Source: Zingiber officinale
Lineage: Eukaryota > Streptophyta > Magnoliopsida > Zingiberales > Zingiberaceae
Assembly: GCF_018446385.1 (NCBI RefSeq)
Contig: NC_055991.1
Location: 96,331,712 to 96,395,711 of the forward strand
Direction: 5' to 3'
DNA length: 64,000 nucleotides
This document shows, piece after piece, positions 46,017 through 55,900 of the stretch. The translations under genes and the position numbers were made by a program. The stretch's first letter is position 1, and each line of letters begins with the position of its first letter. Under the pieces are notes generated by a model, which saw only the letters and a list, made by a program, of their open reading frames with translations, was not told the origin of the DNA and did not search any database.

Positions 46017-46617
46017 CGTGCCGAGTATCCGTACTTGGACTTTTCCTCTCCTCATGATCAACCTTGATCATTAATCAGACTGAGCTTAATTAATATCTGA
46101 TACAAACTTAAATCAGTGTCAACATCAAAACAACAGCCAGGTCAGACTGTATCAACAATCTCCCCCTTTTTGTTGTTTGACAACACGATTTAAGTTTAGA
46201 TCAGAAATATTTTGTTGTTTGGCACAAAGGTAACTCAACAGTAGCAACATTTTGTAAACATGCTTCTCAATTCCTGAATTGCAATTTCTCAAAAACCACA
46301 TTCAGAAATCAGAATTCAAGTTCCAATTCCTGCATTCATCTTCCTAAAATGTCACTATTGAAATAAAACCCAGCAGAATACCTTCACTTCAATTTCAGAA
46401 TTTTGATTTCCAGGTGATTATAGCTTAGTTCATGGAGAGTGGAGCTCAGCAAATAATCTCATTTAGCATTGAAATAACAGGACAATAATGTCTAGTTGCT
46501 GCTGATAAGTAACAATTCTTGGTGATTATAGCTTGTTCGTTTTTTACGTAACAATTCCTGTTGATAGAGCTTTAGAATTCTAAAGATAGTTTCATCATAA
46601 TGAACGACAATACAAAA

Positions 46618-49600
46618 TCAACTAAAGCTTTCATCATCTGTTTCATTGTTCACAACTGGAAGAACATCAACTATTGAGCCCTCTACATCAGTTCTAATTA
46701 ATTCAACATCTACTCTATTTACATCACCTAAAATCGATTCCATATTAGAAAAATTATTATGAATAAAATGCATCATATCCATATCATCTTCATTGCCCAT
46801 GTTGTATGTATCTCTTGGTGTGTGACGAATGGCACAATACCAATCCTCCTCCTTTGGATCACGAACATAATAAACCATTTGAGCTTGCGTAGCCAAAATA
46901 AAAGGTTCATGTTGCTCACGTTCTCCTGTATGTATCAAGCGTGAAAAATTTAGCATTGAAAATCCAAATGGATCAATTTTGAAACCTGTAGCAATGTTAA
47001 CCCAATCGCATTGAAAAAGAACAATTCGTCCACGACCACCATAATCAAGTGAGATGATATCAGTTAGTCGACCATAATAGATTGACTCATGATCATCATT
47101 ATCATGCATCGCCTGCACCATAACTCCGCTATTCTGCACATTTTTGTTTTTTTCAGATTCCACCGTGCGAAATGCAAACCCATTTATGTTGAACCCATGA
47201 TAACTAAATGCTACTGGATTTGGACCACGCGAAAGCACCCTAAGATCTAAGTCATCGATTCGTTCATTTACTCGATCAACCTATAAGGTACACATATAAT
47301 TTTTTACAGTAAAAAAATTAACAAGTATATTTATTAAAAATTTATAATATCAAATAAATCACATATATTACTTACTCGTCTTGCAAACCATTCTGGAAAT
47401 TGCATTCTAACCATGTCATCCAACTGAGAATTACTTGGGCGTTGGCCATATCTATGTCTTCTCTTCAGTTCATTTCTTATTTCACTGTTCAATATCAACA
47501 TTAATATATAATTAGAAAAAATGATTGATCATAAAATAATAAAACATTATGCAAAAAAAATAAAAAATAGTAATACTTACTCAAGATATGGTTGCAACAC
47601 TGCACAATTAGAGAGAATATATCTATGAGCTTGAGTCAGAGTTTTGTCATCCAAGGTAACTACTTGAAGCCCTTTTGTTGGTCGCCTTATATGTGGAAAC
47701 ATCGGTAGTGTGGGAAACTCATCATTTGGTGTCTCTTTATGTCGTGTTCCAGGATTGTTTAATGAGCTGTTACCATCTACATAACGAGAACAGAACACAA
47801 CGCATTCATCTGCTAAATATGCCTCTGCAATGTTGGCCTCTGGTCGTGCTTTATTTCTAACAAAATTTTTAAGTTTCCCTAGATATCTTTCTATTGGGTA
47901 CATCCATCGATAATGTACAGGCCCAGCAATTCTTGCTTCATACGCTAAATGTACCACCAAATGAACTATTATTGTGAAAAAAGATGGTGGAAATATTCTC
48001 TCTAATTGACATAAAACCAAAATAACTCCTTCTTCAGCCTTCTGTAATTCTTCTTCTTGTAGGGTCTTTGCACACACTGTTCTAAAATATTCACACAAAA
48101 TAATAAGCGGAGCAGTTACCTTTTTTGACAACACGCGACGAAGAGCAATTGGAAGGAATTATTCCATCATAATATGACAATCATGGCTTTTCAAGCCCAT
48201 AATCCTACAACGTCCAACATCCACACACTTTGAGATATCAGATGGCATACCATCAGGAACACGAATATCTTTTAATACAGAACAAAATATCTTTTTTTCA
48301 TCTTTAGACATAGCGTAACATGCAGGTGGCAAATACTCTCTACCATCTGATTGTGCCCGAGGCCATAATTGTTTCATAATACCCAAATTCTTTAAATCTC
48401 TACGTGCTGCGTAATTATCTTTGCTCTTGTTGGCATCATCTAAAAGTGTTCCAACAATGTTGTCGCAAACATTTTTTTCAATATGCATAGGGTCCAAATT
48501 ATGTCGGATCAAATTAAATTCCCAGTATGGAAGGCTAAAAAATATGCTTTGTTTTCTCCACATTTGTTCAATTGATCCTGTTTTTATTCTCACATTTGGT
48601 TTTGATGCATTACTCTTACCAAAAATTACATTCTTGTTTAAGGTCATTCATAGAACATCAGATCCCAACAATGGTGCCAAATCTAACTCACGTAGCTCTG
48701 GTTTGCCATAACTTGACATTGTTCACATTTCTGAATCTAGTGGTAGAAAACGACGATGCCCTCTGAATGACCACTTTTTGCCATGTTTTAGGTACACTGC
48801 ATCTGTATTATCAGCACAAGTTGGGCATGCATTCTTGGCATATGTATTCCATCCAGACAAACAACCCAAACCAGGAAAATCACTAACTGTCCAAAGTAAT
48901 GCAGCCCGCAGTTGAAACATTTTTTTGTCACAAGCATCAAATGTGGCAATTCCATTTTCCCATAAATCTTTCAATTCAGTCAATAGGGGGCGCAAATATA
49001 CATCAATATCATTGCCAGGTGCTTTTGGACCTGGAATAAGGGTGGATAAAATAATAGAATAAGGCTTCATGCATTCCCAAGGCGGCAAATTGTAAGGCAT
49101 CAGGACAATAGGCCAAGTACTATGTGAAGTGCTTTGATTTTTAAATGGATTAAACCCATCAGCGGCGAGTCCCAAGCGTACGTTTCTAGGATCAGACGCA
49201 AATTCATAATGACGTTCATCAAATTCCTTCCATGCTCGAGAATCAGCTGGATGCCTTAGATTTCCATCTGAAACACGTTTTTTGAAATGCCACTGCATAT
49301 TTTCAGACGTCTTAGATAACATGAATAACCGTTGCAATCTTGGTTTCAATGGAAAATACCAAAAGACTTTGGCTGGAATTTTAACCTCGAGACGTTTTTT
49401 TCCACCTTTATACGATCTCCTTGATGATTTCTGCAAATTTTTCCATCTGGGAAGGTTACACACTTTGCAAGCCTGTTCATTCTCATTTTCTCCCCAATAA
49501 ATCATGCAATCATTTGGACAAGCATGTATTTTTTCATAATGAAGTCCTAAACTAGAAATTAATTTCTTTGCTTCATAAAATGACTTAGGCACTTGAGCTT

Positions 49601-50171
49601 CAGATGGAAGTACTCGACGAAGGAAGTCCAACAATGCTGTAAATGACTTATCACTCCATTTTCCATTCACTTTCAGTTGAAATAACTCAACAAGGAATGA
49701 CAGTTTAGAAAACTCTGTGCATCCGGTATATAGCTGTTGTTTCCCTTCCTCAATTAGTCGATAGAAATCTTTAACATTAGACTCCATCGGTGTATGACTT
49801 GTTGATGCTCCAATGTAATTTTCATTACTTGTAGATCCTTCATGAATTCCAAATGCATCATGCAACATTTCTTGTACCATCGGTTCATGGCTAGTTACTT
49901 CAGAAACTTGTTGCACTGAATAATGAAGTTCTTTGTTATCATGATCTTGTACAATTAGTTTTTCTCCATGAAAATTCCAAATGCGATAATCTTGTAAGAT
50001 ACCATTTATCATCAGATGTTCGTGTACTGTCTCACGATCATGACTCAATGAATTTATGCATTTGCAACAAGGACATGGTCTCGTGACATCTGGAGCCGCA
50101 TCACCAAATGCATAAAGTAAAAAATATAGGATTCCCACCCGATACTCAAGACTGCCACGTGGCGCAGCCAT
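46618..50171 (-). pseudogene. TNP2-type CACTA transposase (Transposase_21) with DUF4218/DUF4216 regions, broken by stops
   Basis: Three exons in phase: 50,171-47,581, 47,484-47,376, 47,280-46,618 (about 1,120 codons, normal for TNP2). N-terminal Cys-rich part 'PCPCCKCINS'; Transposase_21 core with 'CPNDCMIYWGENENEQACKVC', 'AADGFNPF', 'PWECMKPYSIILSTLIPGPKAPG', 'LNPMHIEKNV'-like 'LDPMHIEKNVCDN'; DUF4218 part 'YRWMYPIERYLGKLKNFVRN'; last exon DUF4216 ('DRVNERIDDLDL', 'GRIVLFQCDWVN'). In-frame stops: TGA at 48,723-48,725, TGA near 48,650 and TAA at 48,159-48,161. A possible true start 15 bp upstream ('ATGCAG', then AAG TAA TGG ATG) would add a fourth. There are no frameshifts. It cuts and pastes the element when functional; this copy should make only fragments. 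Confidence 0.9.
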
Positions 50172-50749
50172 CCATTACTTCTGCATAATTTGATGCTGTT
50201 CAATAATTTATAAAAGTTAAAACATTGAAGCAAGATTTATCAAAATTAAAGAAACTTCGTAGATAAAATTTCAAAGAACTCAATAAACATATATATACAA
50301 TTCCTAAATATAAAAATGAAGCTTAGCATCATAGACACATTGTAAGCAAACTACAATAATAAAATTGAAAGATAATACGAATAACTTGCAGAAAAAGACA
50401 AATTAAATTAAGGGATTCATTGGAAAAATTTACAAATCTACCGGCCAACACAAATAAAAACATAATCGATTATAATTTTTATCACCATTAACATATAAAA
50501 ACATTGTCAGCATACGAAAACTAAACCAAGAAATTACCTCGAGAAACAAAAATCAAAGACGATTTATGATGTTGATGTCGAAGGATGATGCTAGGGTGCA
50601 ATTAATGTGATGTGTCGCTAGAATAGAGAGGATCGCTGGAACATAGATGGTCGATAGAAAAGAGAAGGTCGCTGAAACAAAGAGGGTCGCCGAAATAGAA
50701 AGGTTTGATGGAATTGTGAAAATAATATGAGATGCGAGCATGTTTTTTT
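50172..50749. other. CACTA region upstream of the transposase gene
   Basis: AT-rich, no coding sequence; 50,560-50,720 has repeats of 'gaacaaagagggtcgc'/'gaatagagaggatcgc'. Probable promoter and 5' leader of the transposase gene. Confidence 0.45.
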
Positions 50750-51017
50750 ATTAATCTCGTAGGTACCCTTTAGAAGCGGTCGTAAGTAACCTTTAGAAGC
50801 GGTTTCGAACCGCTCCTAAAAGAAACTTATAGGAACGGTTCTAATAACTGATTCTATATGTGTCAAATAGCAACGGTTTATCAACCGCTTCAAAAAAACT
50901 CAACTGAAGCGGTTTTAAGAGCGGTTAAACTTGACCGATTCTATTGGGTCTGCTTTTACAAGCGCTTTATCAACCGCTGCTAATATTGCGGTTCTAATGT
51001 CCAATTTTTTTGTAGTG
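50750..51017. repeat. Right terminal and subterminal repeats of the CACTA element
   Basis: Dense sense and antisense copies of 'tagaagcggtt' / 'aaccgcttc', ending in TTTTTTTGTAGTG. Mirrors the left end at 30,071-30,371. Confidence 0.88.
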
Positions 51018-51072
51018 TCAGAAAGAAGAATTATAGTGAATTGTCAAAGGTATGATCAAGGATCGTTGGTCT

Positions 51073-51926
51073 TGTTGGTACCCCAAGGTTATTTTGATGT
51101 GATCAAACAAGTTAGGTTAGGTCCTGTTGTGTTTAATCCTATGTCTAAGTGTGCAGAAACTTACGAGCACAGGATGTCTAGCAAAAGACGCAGCTAGCAA
51201 GAAGGACCGCATGGGAGAGAGCTAACGGACTCGTCGCGTCTGAGGGACGAGGTGCTGTGGAAGAGTACGCGGGCGGACGAGAAGGAGGCGCGCGACATTT
51301 TCGAGGGACGAGAAACCCGGAGCGGAAGCTTGCTCGAGAAGGGGGGAAGTTGGGTTTGGGTGAGCCCTATTCTGGATGGCTGAGATCACCTAAGCAAAAA
51401 GAATTAGAGCGGAAGACCCAGACTGAGGTGAGCAAAACTGGAGCAGAAGGTCCGGACTCAGTCCGAGCGCTCGGAACAGGATTTTATCGAGATCACATTT
51501 GACCGTGATTTGTTGTGAAGGAGATAAAGTTTTATCCCCCTCCAAATGGCTGGAACCTTTCCAAGTGCCCCAAGCAGGGCTATATAAGCAGCCCTGCTCC
51601 CATAAGCTAAATAGAATAAGAATTATTCAAGCAACACTTGTACATGCTTCTTTGTCTATTTTAGCTTCATCTTTATATGCTTCATCGCTGTAAAGAGGCT
51701 TCTCCGCCTGAAGGAGAAATTAGCGTGACTTTACTCTTTGGATTAACAACTTCCCCGGTTGTAACCAAGCAAAATTCTCTGTGTCTCTATCTTTTTAGTT
51801 TATTTTTTATTTTATCTATGCAAGTGTTTTATTCTAAGTTATAAGTCTGAGAAAGGTATTTGTTTTGTTTAATTTGTGCAGGGGCTATTCACCCCTCCCT
51901 CTAGCCGGCCGCTAAGGGTCCTAACA
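51073..51926 (+). mobile_element. Solo LTR, 854 bp, exact GGTCT duplication
   Basis: TGTTGGTACCCCAAGG...GGGTCCTAACA with TG...CA ends, flanked by GGTCT at 51,068-51,072 and 51,927-51,931. It carries a C/T-rich 'gcaggggctattcacccctccc' stretch near its end, the usual place for the R/U5 end of plant LTRs. No internal region remains. It sits in the distal arm of the older GTTGG-flanked solo LTR. Confidence 0.93.
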
Positions 51927-52088
51927 GGTCTTGGAGTAAGAGTCGACCTAAGCTCTGAACCAAGTAACCAAAACGAGTTCTTTATTTTCCGTTGCACTAC
52001 TCTTGTTTCAACGCCTCAAAAGAAAAAGTTTTTAACGTGCGATATTTGACCCCCACCTCCTCTATGCATCTTTCGATCCTTCAGTTGG

Positions 52089-52723
52089 GTTCTTCTTTTG
52101 GTTTATCCCCAAATCCTCATGGGATATGAATCTCATGATTTTGGCATCAAGGCCATGTTAATATGGTAGATCCATACCATAAACATACATTTCATCGAAC
52201 AAGAAATATACAAACTTAATAGATTAAATGAAAAGATGTTCACATATCAAAAGGATTACTCCCTACATCCTAGAATAAAAAAAAACTACTTTATAACAAA
52301 GGGATTACAAATAAAAGACACTAATAAAAGCATTAATACAATCCAAAACAAAGAATAGAGATGACGAAATGATTAGGGAGAAGATTCCCAATGTCTTGGG
52401 TATCATTCCTTGCTCCGGAGGTAGACAAATCATCTTGATGGAAGAAGATGACTTCTCTAGGGTTTCCCCTAGAGGGGGAAACTCTCTCCAAGGAAGGGGA
52501 TGAAGTCCCTCTGGTCCAAGATGTCAAACAAGGGTTTGCTTGACCCTTTTATACCTCCTCTCAAGCTGTCCAGATCTGTAGGTTTATATGGCTCCACCAT
52601 AATAGATTTTTTGACCCTTAGACCCTATTTTCTTAGGTTGGACCCTAAATCAAAGTTATAGATCTTAAAATTATCTACATTTCTATAGGCGTCATGACCT
52701 GTAACTCTAACCAAGTCAAAAGT
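52089..52723 (-). repeat. Old LTR-type repeat, right part (continues from 28,613)
   Basis: Continues the repeat cut at 28,613. It has a TATA-like 'ggtataaaaggg' on the minus strand (near 52,545) and a short hairpin 'tagggtttcccctag' (about 52,457). No coding sequence. Ends where the next LTR fragment begins. Confidence 0.45.
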
Positions 52724-53720
52724 GTTGGATCGTAAAGTTCACTAGAAGGGGGATGAATATCAATCGTTGAAAATCGTAAATTGAGTTGAGTAAGCAGCGG
52801 AAATAGAAAAATAAGAACAATGCTAACACACTAAGTTTTTTACTTGGTTTGTATCCTTTGTCGACTCCTACTCCAAGGCCCGCACTCGTCGAGTGCTTTC
52901 ATTGGCCAATCCACTAATAGTTCATAAAAAGAATTACAAGATTAGTACAAGAACTATACAACTGAATTACCGACAACAAGAAAATTAAAATGTAGTCACA
53001 GGTTGTCAAAGGATCTTCCCAGCATCGCAAGAACAGTGTGTAATAGAGCAATCATAGAAGAAAGTTGTTATTCTTTGCTCCTGGTGGAGGTCGGTTTATA
53101 TAGGAAGCTTCAGGCGCCCGGATCCCTTCCGGGCGCCTGGAGCGTGACGTCGGCTCAGCCAATCAGCGTGCTCCACGTTGTGACAAGATAAACTTTTGCA
53201 TTCCGGGCGCCCGACCTCTTTTTTCCAGCAAAAGTTTTTTTTTTGCAAAAAAAAGATTAGTCCGAGGCAATAAATATTATACTACCATAGAAAATAAAAG
53301 TTAGCACAAATATATATATAAACAGAGTAGTAATTAGATTCTATCTCCTCGAAACTAGAATCTAGTCACGACCTCAACTTAGATTTTCAAAATGGATCTA
53401 AGTTGGATTGACGCTTATAGTTCCCTCAAACAGGGAACACGTCCTCACTAAGTCACTCCCCTCCAGTGACTTTACTTACCTTTTGTCAGACATCCGGTCA
53501 GCCCGTCGACCTATCTGCTCTTCGTGCCAGCTATCCAATCGGCCCATTGACCTAGATGGACTTCGTGTCAAATATCCGATCGGGCCGTCGACCTATCTGG
53601 ACTTTGTACCAGCTATCCGGTCAGCCCGTCGACCTAGCTGGATTTCTTGCCAGATATCCAGTCGGCCCGTCGACCTATCTGGACTTCTCCTACACACTAA
53701 GTTAGATTGTTATATCACAA
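52724..53720 (-). repeat. Truncated LTR related to 6,835-8,097
   Basis: Starts 'tgttggatcg', matching the 'tgtaggatcg' edge at 6,835. It has the shared 'gactcctactccaaggcccgca' block, 'gggcgcc' units (53,112-53,215), the 'agttccctc..aggga-acacgtcctcact' block and six copies of a roughly 36-bp unit with 'ggtcagcccgtcgacctatc' (53,485-53,690). The far end with 'accaaca' is missing; it is cut where the inverted-repeat array begins. Confidence 0.8.
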
Positions 53721-55900
53721 GTTCCTATGTATTTGTATCAATTTCTTGATGAAATAAATTGCCTCAAATATTAATTTCATCCAATATATTGAGATCCATA
53801 ATTTTTTTAACATGAATGAGTTTAAAAAATCTAACTCTTGTTAAGAAAATTACGAATCTCAACATATTAGGTGGAATTGATATTTGAGGTCATTTATGTC
53901 ATCAGGAGATCAATACAAATATATAGAAATTGGTTTCATACTATTTCGAAATCTCTATTTTTATATATTGAATTTTGTATGCATTTTATTTATATTTTTA
54001 AAAAATTACCAATTTTACGACGAACCTCTATATTCATCGCCAATTAGATTCATCAGCAATTTGTGATGAATCTTTGGATTGGCCACAAATTAGTAATTTT
54101 TAAAAAATACAAATAAATGTGTCTTAAATATGGGATATAGACCTAGAGATCTCAGAATGACATGAAACAAGTTCCTATATATTTGTATCAATCTTCTAAT
54201 GATATAAATCGCCTCAAAAATTACTTCCACCTAATGTATATTTTTTTCATAGTTAAATCAATTAGATGAACTTTATAAATCTAATGACTTAGTGAAAAAA
54301 GCTATTGTTTGAAAATATTAAAGTCATTTTGATAATAAACAATCATTGATGTCAAAATATTGGGTGAAATTTATGTTTGAAGTCATTTATGTCATCAAAA
54401 GATCGATATAAATACATAGGAACTGATTTCATATCATCCCGGGATCTCTAGGTCTATCTCCTAAATTTAAACACATTTATTTTTATTTTTAAAAAATTAC
54501 CAATTTGCGACGAATCTATAAATTCGCCACCAATTGACGATGAATATATAGATTCATTACAAAAGTTTATTTTTAAAAAATACAAATAAATACGCACAAA
54601 ATTTGGTAAATAAATCTAGAGGTCTCAGAATGACATGAAACAAGTTTCTATGTATTCATATCAATCTCCTAATGAGATAAATTGCCTTAAATATCAATTC
54701 CACACAATATATTGAGATCCATAATTTTTTTTAACACGAATGAATTTGAAAAATCTAATTCTTGTTAAAAAAAAATATGGATCTCAATATATTAGGTGAA
54801 ATTGATATTTAAGATCATTTATGTCATCAGGAGATCGATACAAAAACACATAGGAACTGATTTTATGTTATTATGAGATCTCTATACCTATCTAGATTTC
54901 ATATGATTTTATTTGTATTTTTAAAAATTACCAATTTTACAACTAATCTATGTATTTGTCGCCAATTTGCGACGAATCCCTAGATTCATCACAAATTGGT
55001 AATTTTTAAAAATAGAAATAAATGCGTCTTAAATCCGAGGGATAGACCTAGAGATCTTGGAATGACATGAAATAAGTTTTTATGTATTCGTATCGATCTC
55101 CTGATAATATAAATAACCTCAAATATCAATTTCATATAATATATTTTTTATAGTTAAATCAATTAGATAGACATTATAGATCTAATAACTTAGTGAAAAA
55201 CTATTGTTTGAAAATGTTAAGGTTATTTTGATATTAAACAATCATCAATCTAAATATATTGGGTGAAATTCATGTTTGAGGTCATTTATGTAAAAGATTG
55301 ATATAAACATATAGAAACTGGTTTCATATCATTCCGATATCTCTAGGTTTATCTCCTAGATTTAAGATGCATTTATTTGTATTTTTTAAAATTACCAATC
55401 TGCAACAAATCCAGATTTATCGCAAAAGTTTATTTTTTTTTAAAAAAAATACAAATAAATACCTACGAAATATTGTAGATAGACCTGGAGATCTCAGAAT
55501 AACATGAAACAAGTTTCTATGTGTTCACATGATCTCCTGATGAGATAAATCACCTCAAATATAAATTCCACCAAATATATTGAGATTCGTAATTTTTTGT
55601 TAACATGAATGAGTTTGAAAAATCTAATTTTTGTTAAAAAAATTATAGATTTCAATATATTGGGTGAAATTGATATTTGAGGTTATTTTTATCATCAGGA
55701 GATCAATATGAAGACAGAAAAACTAGTTTTATGTTATTCCGAGCTCTCTAAGTTCATATGTCTGATTTCAGATATATTTATTTTCATTTTTAATTTCTGT
55801 GTCAATCTGATATGAATCTATTGATTCGTCATCAATTTACGATGAATTTGTTGATTCGTAGTCAATTTACGATGAATATAGGGTTTTGTCGTAGCATTGA
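53721..55900. repeat. Array of alternating inverted repeats, about 0.9-kb higher-order unit
   Basis: A roughly 120-bp block ('gacatgaaacaagtttctat ... gataaat.gcctcaaatat') alternates with its reverse complement ('atatttgaggtcatttatgt ... ggaactgatttcatat'), about five copies of each. Between the arms lie three kinds of spacer: a core with 'aattaccaattt..cgacgaat' and its mirror, a short hairpin 'aaatctaactcttgttaaga', and a longer one with 'ttgtttgaaaatattaaagt'. The same spacer returns at about 53,820, 54,750 and 55,615, giving a higher-order period near 0.9 kb. No coding sequence. It resembles subterminal or satellite-like parts of a DNA transposon; family unknown. Confidence 0.8.

Larger units (their letters stand above)
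45000..46600 (-). repeat. LTR and 3' internal fragment of another retrotransposon inside the CACTA
   Basis: On the minus strand a purine tract AAAAAGGGGGAGAT (46,159-46,173) is followed by an LTR start TGTTGATACAGTC, so an LTR runs leftward from about 46,158 to about 45,030 and the end of its internal region lies at 46,159-46,600. The LTR carries two arrays described separately. Neither outer edge nor a target duplication could be fixed, so it is probably a truncated element. No coding sequence in it. Confidence 0.7.
30071..51017 (-). mobile_element. CACTA (En/Spm) transposon, 20.9 kb, with nested LTR insertions
   Basis: Starts CACTACAAAAAAAAAACC and ends TTTTTTTGTAGTG, so both ends read CACTACAAAAAA inward; flanked by the 3-bp target duplication TCA (30,068-30,070 and 51,018-51,020). 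These are the defining marks of CACTA elements. Subterminal repeats built on 'agcggtt/aaccgct' fill both ends. Two minus-strand genes are present: a TNP2-type transposase (50,171-46,618) and a tnpA-like gene (43,629-41,587). Insertions inside: a 9.9-kb copia-type element (30,372-40,237) and an LTR fragment (about 45,000-46,600). Without them it would be about 9.5 kb, normal for an autonomous CACTA. Confidence 0.96.
28614..52083 (+). mobile_element. Solo LTR (about 1.66 kb) split by a CACTA transposon and a second solo LTR
   Basis: Begins TGTTGGTGCAATCG (28,614) and ends TCGATCCTTCA (52,083), flanked by exact 5-bp duplications GTTGG (28,609-28,613 and 52,084-52,088). Its own sequence is 28,614-30,070, 51,021-51,072 and 51,932-52,083. 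No internal region or second LTR exists, so it is a solo LTR left by LTR-LTR recombination. It contains 'tcggtcgaccaaac'/'tcagtcgactgaac' palindromic motifs (29,457-29,830) and a TATA-like 'ttataaaag' near 29,818. Confidence 0.9.
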
